A stretch of DNA of 64,000 bases. It comes from Boesenbergia rotunda. Taxonomy: Eukaryota > Streptophyta > Magnoliopsida > Zingiberales > Zingiberaceae. Shown here one piece after another: positions 36,590 through 48,727 of the stretch (positions within the stretch are counted from its first letter, which is position 1; each line of letters opens with the position of its first letter). The translations under genes were made by a program, and so were the position numbers. The stretch spans positions 1 to 64,000 of the forward strand of contig JAGFNQ010001117.1 in NCBI GenBank assembly GCA_024364735.1. The letters run 5' to 3'. A model generated the notes under the pieces. It saw nothing but the letters and a program-made list of their open reading frames with translations. It did not search any database and was not told the DNA's origin.

Positions 36590-37423
36590 GGTAGTCCGGT
36601 AGAGGCCGGCAACAGGGACCCACGGCGTCTGGATACTTCGTCCTTCTTCCACCAACCAAGGCCGATCAGTGCCAGGTTGCCGCTATTTATGCTAGTTTTC
36701 TTTGATCTCTGCAATTTCTTCAATATGCCATCGATCATTAATTGTTCATCGCCGCTTTAACGCGATTCCTCCTTCCTGTCGCCTTCAAGAAAAATCGGAG
36801 CCGGAGAGCCCTAGTTTGGGACACATCCTCCTTTTTCCGACCTCAAGATCCTTGTCTCAACCTTTTTTCGTCCTTGTTTGAGGTATTTTCTAGTCTTGCT
36901 TTGGAATATTTCTTTAAGAGTTTTTTTTCCCTTCAAGTTCTTGCTGCGGTAGGTCTGGGTTTTGAGGTTCTGATTGCTCTTTTACTTTACTTCTGTTCTT
37001 CTAGAGTTTCACTCTTATCGTTCTACGTACAATTCCTTTTTTTAATCGGTGTGTTATCGTGTTGATTTGTCTTTAAGTGGAATCTATCTGATCGATATGC
37101 TTTATATGTTTTTTGGCTGAAATTTACTTTTTTTAACAGTAAAAAATTGTTTTCTCGTCGTATCCTTATCGTTTGAGTATTTACTGTTGGACTAACGGTT
37201 CATTTTTTTATTTTCTGGATAAACTATTCTACTGAAAACAGGGGCCGGTTGCGACTATAATCATATTGGATACTGACTTAGCAGATGAATCATTATATCT
37301 GTTGATTGGTTTATTGATTTTCTTTTGAAAATTTTTAGCAGAATTCCTTCTGAAAAATAAAAAACTGTGGTCATTCCACGTTTTTTTTATGATTAACCGT
37401 GCTTGATTCTGATTTGTAGAGTA
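36590..37423 (+). promoter_or_regulatory. Promoter, leader exon and leader intron of the WD40 gene
   Basis: A pyrimidine-rich, GC-richer segment (36600-36950) looks like a 5' UTR. A TTTGTAG acceptor at 37414-37420 lies just before the ATG at 37424, so the leader is probably spliced. A possible donor is GCG|GTAGGTCTG near 36950. The start site is not determined. Confidence 0.45.
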
Positions 37424-40400
37424 ATGGCCGAGTACCTTAACAACGAACTGGATTACGTCCTTGAGGATCATTCTGACACGGGGTATTTTGATTACTTTGA
37501 CGATGATGAGTTTGATTGGGATGACCAACAGGGAGACGGACATGGCTCCAGGCTTGAGGTTGCTAATGGCACGGTACGATCGATGCCTTCGTAATCTATA
37601 TTTTTTTTTTATAGAAGGGTAGATTTTAATTTCTTTCAATGTTTCAGACGACGCAGAACTCTGATACTTCGGCCTCAGAGTATAGGAATGGAAAAGACAT
37701 GCAGGGAATAACATGGGAGAGATTAAACCATTCAAGGGATTATTACCGTGAAATGAGGTTGAAGATGTACAAGAACTATGAGAACTTATTAGGTCCGCAT
37801 GATGAGTTGAAACAGGTGAGTTCAACAATATTTGTTGCACCAATTTCATGAACTTTTGACACTAGCAAATTTGCATATATACAAATGCTAATTTTATCCT
37901 AATATAGTAAGAGTAATCTGGCCACTTGCTAGTGATAGCTATCAAAATCAAGCAAACTAATTATTTCATTTATTTCTGAAATTAAATTTTTCTTTGTTTC
38001 CTCAAAACGATTGTAAGTAGCTAATATTGGATTTCTGGCATTTTTACCTACATTTTTCTGAATGTTTTAGTTGAACTTGAATTTGAGGCATGTTTGGATT
38101 AATTGGTATGACTAAAAGGAAAAAAAAATGTCTACATGCAGTTGTGCATAGCTTTATATGTCATTTCATGTATTGTTTTGTGATGTTTTCTCATTTCAAT
38201 TTAGTTTTTATGGTGAAACATGGTTAGAAATCTTTTGTGTGCTTGCTTCAGTTGAAGTGCTGATTTGAATTGAATGAACAGAACGATAAAGTCTCTTTAA
38301 CTGTGCATGAGGTTTAGGTTGGGATCATAAGCTCATTCATATAAAGAAATGAACATTGGGTTCATGAATTATTGTAGCCTGTGTAATATCATGAGTTTGG
38401 TACTTTGATACTAGTCATTACGTCTAAGGAAATGTAAGAACACATTGATCAGTGCAGCTTGGGTTCATGAATTCAGTGTGTAGTTTACATACTTAAGTGG
38501 ACAAGAACTATCTTCAGGACTTTAGTGAGGTTTGCACACTCTGTTTGAGTATCTCAAGTAAAAAAGAAAATTTTTGTTATAGTAAAATAACCATATTTTG
38601 TGAGTTGGACAATCATGGAACATTACGGCGGTTAGTCTATCGTCGATGAGAATGCTACTAGAGATACTAGAAAAGATGAATATCAAAAATACTGTTATTT
38701 GGAAGCATTTAGTTGTTGCTTGAATGGATGATATAATGAGAATAATTAGGTGGAGATAGTGTTCGTTAAAGAACATTTTGATTGTTGTGTCTTGGGTCTG
38801 TTCCAACACAACCTCTTGCAGAAGAGCAGGTCAAGCAAAAAAGGAAAGCCTTTTGTTATTTCTTTTTTTTTTTTTGGGATTGTGATTGACATTATGACCT
38901 ACTAGCAAAACTGCTTTGAATGTGGATGGATGCTAGTTTGATGGTTTTTTATCTAAATGAATTCATATGTTGTTAGCAGTGTAAGCAAGTGGATCATGCA
39001 AGCACTTTCTACGATTTTTACTACAACACAAGGCTTGCCAAGCCAACAATTGTGCATTTTCAGGTAGCTATTCGTTCAGTATTGTTTTTTGTTCATGGAT
39101 TTTTTATTACGTCATCAAATTTAAAGCTTAAATCACAGAGAGAATCATAACATAATGAAACAACTACACTTTGTATGCTTCAAGATTGTCTCAATGTTTA
39201 TCATGTGTCTGAGGTAAATTGCTTGTCCTTTTGTTGACTTTGAAATCTTTAATATTTACCAAATTGTAATATTAGAAACATATGGACGAATTACATAATA
39301 ACTTGACCAAAATATGAAGATGGTGGATTGCTAAATTTCACAAATCCTTGGGTTTCTGTTTTTTAATACAATCATTTCTATATTTTGCGATTGTTATTGG
39401 TGGCATTTATACATACTGCTTGTTGAGTATTATAGTTTTGCAGGTTCCAATCCATATTTGTTATATTGTATGGAATTATTACATTTTAGTAGCTCTTTGA
39501 CTTTAAAGAAGCAGATTCATTGGAGCAGGCATCTTTCTTTCTCTAGGGGAGGTATGACATTAATACATGCTATTTTTATTAGGGACTCGAAACAAGGTAG
39601 GTTCAAAAAGTTCTTAATTTGTAAACTTCTCAACTATTGTAATTGCTAGTTAAATAGGATCTTAATCTAAAATTTGGCAAGTGAGTTTTATTGTTTCTAT
39701 GGTGTATTAGGTAATGTTTCTAATATTGTGTAATTGGTTTTTTGGATGGTTGATAATAATCTTGTGTTCATCACCCCATTTTTTGGACACCAAAAAATCA
39801 TTTCACAACTATCCATAGATAAAGTTGCTTATTGTCTTTAGTTTCTTGAGTAAGCATGTTCCATTGCATACGTGAAATTGTAAAGCATGAGATGCTGTGT
39901 TCAATAACCTAGTTAGCTTGAAAATCTGGCATCAAAGAATTATTTATTGCTCATATTTATTAATTTATTTATTTCTCCTTTTTGGACTCCGATATTCCAA
40001 ATAACAAATTTTTTCACAACCATCAATAGAAAAAGTCGCTTTTTCTATCTTTTAATTCCAAGGAAGCATGTCCTGCATTTGTTAGATTGTAAATCATGAC
40101 ATGCTGTTGAACAACATAGCTAGCTCGAGAACCTAGCATCGAATAATTAATTTCCAACAGTTTAATGCTCATTCTTTTTATTTATTTCTCAACTGTACTT
40201 ATGGCATTTATATTCTTTACCTGGCTGTTTGCTTCTCCCTTGTTGCATTAACATCCTTACATTTTGCATAAGGTACTTGTGTTTTTGTGCGTTTTAGGGT
40301 TTTTTTTTGCAGAAAACATTGTGATTAGATTTTTCACATAGCTTCTTGTTCCTTAAAATGCTGGTTAGATTATTTCTCAACATTTGTAGTATGATGTTGC

Positions 40401-42946
40401 AATTAACTCTGTTACTTAGGACTCTGGCTACAATATAACATGTTTTGCCAGGTCATAAAAAGCAAGATGGATGTGGTTTCTGAGCAGTTATGGATGTTCC
40501 ATATCTGACGAATCTTGTGTTGGCTTCTTGTTGGTGTACTTGGGAGTTCAAAGAGCCAAGCAAATATTGTTCTGCAGCTTAATAGTTATGTGTCATTTGA
40601 TTAATAAGATATCTGACTTAGTTTTTTCTTGCATCTTGGCATATAGATTATTTAAAATGTTTTTGTTATCTACAGTCTTTTGGTGTCTGTTTTTTTTTTT
40701 TGGTCTCAACAATGTTTAGATTGGACCTCTCAGTCTACTATCCTACAAATATTGGATGATCTAACAATTCACATGCTGTGTTATGGTGCAAGTGTCCTTG
40801 TCAACTTTGAACAGTCATAGGCTTATAGCTTGTTAATTTATTTTAAGTCGTACATAGTAGTTTCTTCCTTGTATGTTTATTGCTAACAATAAATAGCATT
40901 GCCTCATCAACCATGGAAACACTGTGAATGGTTATTCAATTAATAGCTTGTCTGAGAAATTTTGCTTGTTATTATGAAACACATGATCATTTAGCTTTTA
41001 AACTCGTTTGTGGGAATGCCTTGTATCAAGATTAAATCAGTTGTTACTAAGCATATGACATACAGGAGGATATTTTATACAATTAGTTTTTGGTGCAATT
41101 AGTTGCAGTAATGTGCAATGTAGTGTAAGAATTGGGAAGTGGACTGCGTTTAGCAACTTTGCCTGAGTGTTCCAAAGACCCACAGCCACTAAACGCAAAC
41201 AACATAATTTTCAAATTTAGGGAAAACTTCTGGAGCAGCAATGTACGTGCACCAGTGAGCCAGCAAAATTTCACGATAGAAACTCATAAATTCTAAATTT
41301 ATTTACTTTTTTTTGTATAAAGAGCCAGTTACGATTTGATTTCTATCTAACAAAAGTTTTAATTGGATGCTAAAGGTCCCTCAAGAAGTAACAGCTAGTT
41401 GAAATTTTTATAGTGAATGCTATGTGATGGCTATTTGTTTTGGGGAAAATAAGATAAAGAAGAAAACAAATTACTAATTTTCTTTTTGGAGCCATTTTTG
41501 TTTGGTTGTCCCAGATTTTTGTTTATAATCTTGTAGAAATAACTTCTCCTGAAAGACACGTTGTTGATGCAGCTGAGGAATCTAATATCGGCAACATCAA
41601 AGCATGATGTGTACTTGGTTCACGACTATTCAATTATGCATTGGTCGTCACTGCAAAGAAGTGGGAAAGAGGTGCTCAATGTAGCAGGGAAAGTTGTTCC
41701 CACCGAGGTTAGTGGCTTCAGCAACAAAAGATCTGATTTTACCTAGTCGTCACCGGGATTTTTTATTGTCTTTTTTTACATTGTTATCCCTAGAAGCATT
41801 GCGGATCTTCTCCTCAACTTCTTTCCAGAGTACAGATAAGTGCAATGTGTGGGAACGGCAAGTTATTAGCCATCGGTGGATTTCAAGGCGAGCTCATCTG
41901 CAAGGTACTATGTTGAACATTTTGTGCAAATTCCCTCTACTTGTATCGGTTCAATTTCCCGCTATACATATCCTTGATATTTCCAGGCCTTAGATCAACC
42001 TGGTGTGGCTTTCTCCACTAAATTAAACGACGATGGCGAGATTACTAATGCAGTTGATGTCATTCAGTCTTCAAGGTGAGAGCTTTGGTAGTCCAGTATC
42101 ATCGATACTAACCTGTGTCCTTTCTCCCCTCTCAAATCCTGTGTGTTTGGTCTCCAGTGGATCTTCCCAAGTGGTGACTGCTTGCAATGATAGCAATGTG
42201 AGGGTGTTCGATGCTGATACATTTGTCCAAGTTGGACGACTATCGTGCTGTTGGTCTGTTAATGTGAGTATAGTTATAGTCATCTTGACATGCCCATGAT
42301 CCTGCAACTCGCAACAATCTGAATTTTGATGCACTTGATTTTTTTCAGAGTACCTCAACTAGTCCAGATGGAAGGCTCCTCGCCATTGTAGGAGATAACA
42401 AGGATGGTCTGCTGGTGGATCCACAATCCGGGAAAGTAAATCTCTCTCATCTTCTTCTAATTCAGTCTGTTGTGTTCTTGATAATCAATCTGATATCTTG
42501 GGGAATTGCTTTGTCAAACTACTATGTTTCAGGTGGCTAGTAAGCTCAATGGCCACTTTGACTATTCCTTTGCCTCTGCCTGGCATCCGGATGGCCCCAT
42601 TATCGCGACGGGGAGCCAAGACAAAACATGCCGTTTGTGGGACGTGAGGAATACTTCTCATTCCTTGGCCGTGCTCAAAGGGAGGATAGGAGCGATAAGA
42701 GGCATAAAGTTCACTTCCGACGGCAGGTTCATGGCCATGGCTGAGGCGGCTGACTTCATTCATGTTTACGATGCTAAAGCGGGCTTCAACCGTGCTCAGG
42801 AGATCGATATGTTTGGGGAGATTGCTGGGATATCGTTCAGTCCCGATGCTGATGCACTGTTTGTAGGTGTAGCCGACCGCACCTACGGGAGCCTACTAGA
42901 GTTCAGGAGGAGGAAGCATAGCTCGTACCTCGATTGCTTCCTATGA
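37424..42946 (+). CDS. WD40-repeat protein, 447 aa, 9 coding exons
   Basis: Exons: 37424-37573, 37648-37815, 38980-39063, 41573-41707, 41794-41904, 41987-42075, 42158-42263, 42349-42435, 42533-42946. All join in frame with GT-AG borders. Residues 1-50 are very acidic (FDYFDDDEFDWDD). A conserved-looking block, WERLNHSRDYYREMRLKMY, lies at about 76-94. WD-type blades follow: LLAIGGFQGELICK, VVTACNDSNVRVFD, TSPDGRLLAIVGD, AWHPDGPIIATGSQDKTCRL(WD), IKFTSDGRFMAMAEAADFIH, then FSPDADALFVGVADR. This matches the plant family annotated as uncharacterised WD repeat protein C2A9.03-like. The role is unknown; a scaffold or adaptor propeller is likely. Intron 3 (39064-41572) is 2.5 kb of AT-rich DNA without another gene. 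Confidence 0.93.
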
Positions 42947-43392
42947 CCGATGAGGGAAAGAGTAGTTAAGCTTTTCAATGTATAGAGTTCAAAGTTTTGT
43001 TCAGAAAATGCTATATATCGACCTTATGCTACACAATCAAACTCTTCAATAACGTGCTCAGATTTTCTGCTATATATTTTCTTTGATGTGTTATTCGTAT
43101 TTTACCATCGTGTGGTATTATTTGAGAGTGGAGTTCAATGGATGGATTATTATAATGTCTCACCTCTGAAAGTTTCCAGTACTTAAAATAAGAAACTTTG
43201 CCAGATTGCACCGTTGTTTGCATTGCACTAGAAAGTTTAAACTGCATAGAGACTTTAACCAAACACAGGATTAACAGACATTGTTCGAACAGACACATTC
43301 ACAAGAGGATACGATCCAATTCAGACTTTCAGTAACCTACTAGGACAGGAATCCGAGAAAGCAATATACGCCAACAAGCCAACACAAGGATT
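42947..43392. other. Convergent 3' ends of the WD40 and polyubiquitin genes
   Basis: About 446 bp separate the two stop codons and must hold both 3' UTRs and polyadenylation sites. No other feature is seen. Confidence 0.7.
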
Positions 43393-44538
43393 TCACTGGC
43401 CGCCACGGAGACGGAGGACAAGGTGAAGAGTGGATTCCTTTTGAATGTTGTAGTCGGCCAGGGTGCGGCCGTCCTCCAGCTGCTTGCCGGCGAAGATGAG
43501 CCTCTGCTGATCCGGTGGAATCCCCTCCTTGTCCTGGATTTTAGCCTTGACATTGTCGATCGTGTCTGAGCTCTCCACTTCCAGGGTGATCGTCTTGCCC
43601 GTGAGAGTCTTGACGAAGATTTGCATTCCGCCCCGGAGACGAAGGACGAGGTGGAGGGTGGATTCCTTTTGGATGTTGTAATCGGCCAGGGTGCGGCCGT
43701 CCTCAAGCTGCTTGCCTGCAAAAATTAGTCTTTGCTGGTCTGGGGGAATGCCCTCCTTGTCTTGGATCTTGGCCTTCACGTTGTCTATTGTGTCAGAGCT
43801 CTCCACCTCGAGGGTGATCGTCTTGCCAGTGAGGGTCTTCACGAAAATCTGCATGCCACCGCGGAGGCGGAGCACGAGATGGAGGGTGGACTCCTTCTGG
43901 ATGTTGTAGTCAGCCAAGGTGCGGCCGTCCTCCAGCTGCTTACCGGCAAAAATCAACCTTTGTTGGTCCGGTGGGATGCCCTCCTTGTCCTGGATCTTGG
44001 CCTTTACGTTGTCAATGGTGTCAGAGCTCTCCACCTCGAGGGTGATCGTCTTGCCAGTCAAGGTTTTGACGAAGATCTGCATGCCACCACGGAGACGAAG
44101 CACAAGGTGGAGGGTAGATTCCTTCTGGATGTTATAATCGGCCAAGGTGCGGCCGTCCTCCAGCTGCTTGCCTGCGAAGATCAACCTTTGCTGGTCCGGC
44201 GGGATGCCCTCCTTGTCCTGGATCTTGGATTTGACGTTGTCGATAGTATCCGAGGATTCAACCTCGAGGGTGATTGTCTTGCCAGTTAACGTCTTGACAA
44301 AGATCTGCATACCACCCCGAAGGCGGAGCACGAGGTGGAGGGTAGACTCTTTCTGAATGTTGTAGTCCGCGAGGGTGCGACCGTCCTCGAGTTGCTTACC
44401 GGCAAAGATCAGCCTTTGCTGGTCGGGAGGGATTCCCTCCTTGTCTTGGATCTTGGCCTTTACGTTATCGATCGTATCTGAGGACTCCACCTCCAGGGTG
44501 ATAGTCTTGCCAGTAAGGGTTTTAACAAAGATCTGCAT
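43393..44538 (-). CDS. UBQ: Polyubiquitin, five head-to-tail ubiquitin units plus a terminal Gln
   Basis: The 381-aa product is 5 x 76 residues, each starting MQIFVKTLTGK and ending LRLRGG, with one extra Gln before the stop. Deubiquitinases release free ubiquitin after each Gly-Gly; the last Gln blocks conjugation until it is removed. Lys48 and Lys63 and the hydrophobic patch are kept in every unit. Unit 2 has Ser instead of Ala at position 28 (codon at 44229-44227). The frame stays open 10 codons further upstream, but a 3' splice site (CAATCAG) lies exactly before this ATG, as in plant polyubiquitin genes. Synonymous differences between units are frequent. It converges on the WD40 gene. Confidence 0.98.
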   Translation of the reverse strand: MQIFVKTLTGKTITLEVESSDTIDNVKAKIQDKEGIPPDQQRLIFAGKQLEDGRTLADYNIQKESTLHLVLRLRGGMQIFVKTLTGKTITLEVESSDTIDNVKSKIQDKEGIPPDQQRLIFAGKQLEDGRTLADYNIQKESTLHLVLRLRGGMQIFVKTLTGKTITLEVESSDTIDNVKAKIQDKEGIPPDQQRLIFAGKQLEDGRTLADYNIQKESTLHLVLRLRGGMQIFVKTLTGKTITLEVESSDTIDNVKAKIQDKEGIPPDQQRLIFAGKQLEDGRTLADYNIQKESTLHLVLRLRGGMQIFVKTLTGKTITLEVESSDTIDNVKAKIQDKEGIPPDQQRLIFAGKQLEDGRTLADYNIQKESTLHLVLRLRGGQ

Positions 44539-45272
44539 CTGATTGAGGCAACAAACAACAATCAGCACGCATCCAATAGATCTAGAGATGCCATGAACAT
44601 TCTTAGATCAAAGAACAACATAAAATGATTCATAAAAAAGACATTTCGAATTATCAAAATCCTCAAACTCCAAACGATAAGCAAAATCAGATCGGTAGTC
44701 TACATCAATAAAGATCTGCTTCTGATTGAGGCAACAAAGAACAGTCAGCACGCATCGAAGAGATCTAGAGACCCCATGAACATTCTTATATCAAAGAACA
44801 ACATAAAATGATTCATCAACAGCAGAATTTCGAATTATCAAAATCCTAAAACTCCACGCGAACAACAAAATCAGATCGTTAGCTTACATCAATCAAGATC
44901 TGCATCGGATTGAGGCAACAAAGAACACTCAGCACGCACCCAATAGATCTAGAGACGCCATGAGCATTCTCAGATCAAAGAACATAAAATGATTCATCAA
45001 CAACAGAATTCGAACTATCAAAATCCTAAAACTCCAAAAGAACAGCAAAATCAGATCGTTAGCCCACATCGGCAAGATTCGAGATCAAGGATTCAAAATC
45101 AACTGACAAAACGGAGATTTAAGCATGCAACAAAAAACCCTAAAGAAATAATTTTATATTAAAGGGAAAAAACAAAGCAAAAAAAATCAAGCCCCCCACG
45201 ATACCAATTACCAAATCGAAGAAAAATCGAGAAAAAAAATCAAAAGACAATACAAAAAGAGGGAAAGCAGAC
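44539..45272 (-). other. Polyubiquitin leader intron with a triplicated 3' end
   Basis: A 734-nt intron runs from donor ATCAAG|GTCTGC at 45273/45272 to the acceptor at the ATG. It contains three tandem copies of about 182 bp beginning (plus-strand coordinates) at 44530, 44711 and 44895; a fourth start is visible near 45075. Each unit includes the acceptor region and the first dozen coding bases, so two extra near-copies of CAG|ATGCAGATC lie upstream. Confidence 0.85.
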
Positions 45273-45450
45273 CTTGATCGAAGAGGAAGCGAACCCGGAG
45301 AAGCCTTCGTCGGACGAGCAGTACGCGGCCTTCAATGGGGGGTATGGACACAATTTCGGCCCCCGAACGGCTATAAAGACTGCCAGGTGAGGTTATCGCC
45401 AGCCAATCCAACAATTCTTTCTATCGCCGCCCCACAAAAGGACGGATAAG
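45273..45450 (-). promoter_or_regulatory. Polyubiquitin leader exon and core promoter
   Basis: On the minus strand a TATA-like CTTTATAGCC (about 45378-45369) is followed by a GC-rich leader exon ending at 45273. A GATTGG (inverted CCAAT) lies about 30 bp upstream of the TATA. The start site is probably near 45340. Confidence 0.6.
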
Positions 45451-45853
45451 GCACTAGACGCATTCAATAGCTTTACCGCAGACCTGTCTTTGTCGGCATG
45501 GCACAAAATTACCACACACCCTGGACCTTTTGTTACCTCGTAAACCCTCTCGGAGCCCAGCTTTCCAGCAAACCAACAAACGGGTAAAATTAAGAATGGT
45601 AACTTTCATCGATGGAAATATCGACGAATAATCGATATTTAACTCGAATATCCTATTTAAAAAAAAATTCTTTTTCAAATTCATAAATTGTTTTTATTAA
45701 TGTTAAAAATAAATTATATAAATATTTACTTTATTTTTTAATTATAAATATATATATATATATATATATATTAATATAATATTCAATCTAATATATTTTT
45801 ATTTAATAATAATAGTTGAATAGAAAAATAAATATTAATGTACCAACACGATA

Positions 45854-46257
45854 CTAGGGATGTCAATCACGAAGAAAGAATCCGACCCGAATGAGAGGAT
45901 ATGGAGCACTACAATACTCGATATCCGACCCGAATACCCGATTATATAAAAAATACATATATAGATTAAAGATTTTTCTTCCAAAACCTACTAATAATTT
46001 ATATTAACATTAGAAATAGATTATATATATGTTTAATCTATTTTTAAATTATAGATATATATATTTTTAACTTTAATATTATTATAATGTACTTTTGTTC
46101 AGTGATATAGTTGGATAGAAAGAAAAAAAATTATTAGTATATAAGATATCCGATCCTTTAATGGGTATGGGTATACCCGATGGATATCCGATACCCGATG
46201 GGTATGGGTACGGAGGATATAGAATCCAACCCGAACCTGACCCATTACCATCCCTAG
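45854..46257. mobile_element. hAT-like MITE rich in CCCGAT words
   Basis: The ends are inverted CTAGGGATG (left) and CATCCCTAG (right), flanked by a 6-bp direct repeat ACGATA (45848-45853 and 46258-46263). Subterminal ATATCCGACCCGAA and GGGTATGGGTA repeats are inverted to one another. The duplication is shorter than the usual hAT 8 bp, so the superfamily is tentative. Confidence 0.6.
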
Positions 46258-46351
46258 ACGATAGTTAAAAGGAAATATTATAATATGTACATGGTATTAA
46301 AGTTAATGTATGGAGGCCTGATAATTGCTGACGCATTAAACGCGTTGGAGG

Positions 46352-46787
46352 TAGGGGTGTCAAAAATTAACACGATCCGACGACCCAATCCGAATCGATC
46401 CGAAAAAAATCGGATTCGAGTTGAAATTTTTCGGGTTTGGGTCGGATTCGAGTTGACCCGAATTTAATATTGAGTGGATTTTTTAGGGTGAAATTAAATT
46501 TTATTTTGAAAATTAAGATATTTTATGTATATTAATATTAATATTAATATGATCATGATGTAGTATTGAGATGAAAATGAAGAATTATAGAGAAAATAGT
46601 GAAAAAAGACGTTTTGAATCTATTTTTCAGGTTATTCGGGTTCAGGTTGGTCGGGTTGATAGGGTTCGGGTTCGAATTTGGGCATTTCGGGTTGAAATCG
46701 GGTTTGGGTTGGGTTCGGGTTGAGAGTTTAAAAAAAAAATTCAATCCGATCCGAACCTGATTCGATCCCTCTGAATTGACACCCCTA
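46352..46787. mobile_element. hAT-like MITE, TAGGGGTGTCAA ends
   Basis: The left end is TAGGGGTGTCAA and the right end TTGACACCCCTA, with imperfect 8-bp flanks (GTTGGAGG and ATTCGAGG, 6 of 8 alike). The interior repeats GGATTCGAGTT and GGGTTCGGGTT in inverted blocks. It lies 94 bp after a similar element. Confidence 0.65.
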
Positions 46788-46789
46788 AT

Positions 46790-47735
46790 TCGAGGTTTGG
46801 AACGTGATCAATGTTATTTTTTATAAAAAAAAATTAAAAAATAAAGTGGCTGCGTGTGATTGGCGCAGCGCTGTCCCCTCTCCAGGTGGTTCAAGTCAAA
46901 ATGGGCTCTCTCATAATTTTTTTAATTAAAAAATTTAAAATTTTTAAAGATAATATTATTATTATTAATAATCATTTAAATTATACAAATTAAATTAAAA
47001 TTATATTAATTTAATATAAAATAAAAATAAAATGAATAAGTGAACGGTGGACCTATATAAATAATAAAAGTTAATGTTAAAATCAATATGAGATATTGAA
47101 TATGTTAATATAATATATATCTTATATGTGGATTTGAAAAATAATAAATGATAATCTTAAAATAAATGTGAGGGAATTAATGTGTTAACATAATGTGTAT
47201 ATGGTATGTGACCCTACGTTTTTTATGAGATGATCGGTGTTATAACTTATAACGCCAACGAATGTGGATACTCTTAGAATAGAAAAAAAATCAATTTTTT
47301 AATAAAAAAATGATACACAACGTGAATTTGGAGTATGAAACACAACATAAATGACTTGATATTCCAATTACAGTAATTTTTGACGGGTTTACCGTGCCTC
47401 CCAGGATATAGTTTGGTTCGAGACGGCAGCTGGAGGCCGCCGACAATGTCCGGATGATAATCAGACTTGTATATGAAAAATATCATATTATTTATGTTGA
47501 GTTTTACGTTGTAAATTTATGTTGTGTTTTATTATTTTTATTAAACTATGAGTATAAGGATAAGTATCTAATATCTAATAAATATAAATACGGATGATAT
47601 AAAATTTCATCTGAATCTATCCCTGGGTAGAATTGAAATGTGCATAGAATTTGGTACACGTCGTCCAGTGAACCGAATCCATTTGGATAACCAAAAATGT
47701 TAACAGAAAATTAACTTCGATCGATCGAGCGATGT
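46790..47735. other. AT-rich DNA with one Micron-module fragment
   Basis: 47380-47450 carries the GACGGGTTTACCG..GGATATAGTTTGGTTCGAG..GGAGGCCGCCG module of the 18.6-kb element. 47160-47275 resembles 22130-22255. No gene. Confidence 0.45.
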
Positions 47736-47737
47736 AA

Positions 47738-48602
47738 AAACAACGGGGTGCTTGGTATGTATTCGGGAATGGAATAGGAATAGGAATGAGAATGATTAAA
47801 GAGTTAATGGGAATGAGAATAATAGAGGGGTTAATGGGAATGAGAATGATAGAGGGGTTAATGAGAATGCTCTTCTGATCCCAAGTATGCTTGGTTTGGC
47901 TTAAATTAGGGAATGAGTATTATTTAATCGGTTGGTCTGATCCACGTCGACGGTTGGTGGCCGGCCGCCCGACGGGCGGCCGACGGGCCGGCGGGCGGCG
48001 ACCGACGACCGGCGGACGACGACCGGCAACCGACGAATGGCGATCGGTGGACGGCGACGGCGGCCGACGCCGGGACCGGCGACGGCGTATGGAGGCCGGC
48101 GATCGACGGACGGCGGTCGGCGACCGGCCGACGATCGGCGACGGCGGCCGGCGACCGACGACGACGACCGGTGACCGGCGGCCGGCGACGACGGCGGCGG
48201 CCGGCGACGACGGCGGCCGCGGCCGGCGACCGGCGGCCGGCGGCCGGCGACGACGGCGGCCGGCGACGACGGCGGCCGGCGACGACGACGGCCGGCGACC
48301 GCGACGGCGGCCGGCGACCCGGCGACGGCGGCCGGCGCCGGCGACGACGGACGGCAACCGGCGGGTAGCGGCGGCTTGGGCAAAGACGAAGGAGACTTGG
48401 GAATGATATCCTAGGGGGAGAGGGATATCAAAAGGGGATATGATATCCTTATTTTGATTCCCATTGAGCCTTTTGATTCACCTACCAAGCATCATATATG
48501 GGAATGATTCCCATTGACTTACCTACCAAGCATCATATATGGGAATGATTCCCATTGATTCCCATTCCTTACCCCCTAAACCCCCTAACCAAGTGCCCCC
48601 TA
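47738..48602. mobile_element. Harbinger-like MITE carrying a GGC/CGA-rich array
   Basis: The left end GGGGTGCTTGGTA and the reversed right end GGGGGCACTTGGTTAGG are inverted repeats. Subterminal GGAATGAGAATGAT and ATGATTCCCATTGA words match the element at 24794-26591. I could not find a clear 3-bp duplication. Near the right end a 45-bp block (CACCTACCAAGCATCATATATGG region) is repeated in tandem. Confidence 0.55.
47936..48385. repeat. GC-rich array of GGCGACGACGGCGGCC-like words
   Basis: About 450 bp of almost pure CGGCGAC/CGGCCGG permutations with a very sharp compositional border to AT-rich DNA. It is open in several frames on both strands, which is a composition effect and not evidence of a protein. 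Confidence 0.9.
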
Positions 48603-48727
48603 AATTTTCTTGTCTAATCTTAGTTAGGATTTAGGACTTTCTATTACCGAGCCATAATTAGATTTTTTTTAATATCCATTAAGATTTTTATCTTACCTAG
48701 TACCCATCAACTTAACTTATTAAAAAA

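Noticed and set aside
43732..44289. 185-codon frame on the plus strand across the polyubiquitin gene
   Set aside because: It is the antisense of ubiquitin repeats and repeats with their 228-bp period; the minus frame is a perfect ubiquitin.
47891..48406. 171-, 160- and 145-codon frames in the GC-rich array
   Set aside because: Low-complexity GGC/CGA repeats are open in many frames; no start context, domain or codon structure.
47738..48602. Confident assignment to PIF/Harbinger
   Set aside because: The ends fit, but no matching TTA/TAA duplication was found, so the call is left tentative.
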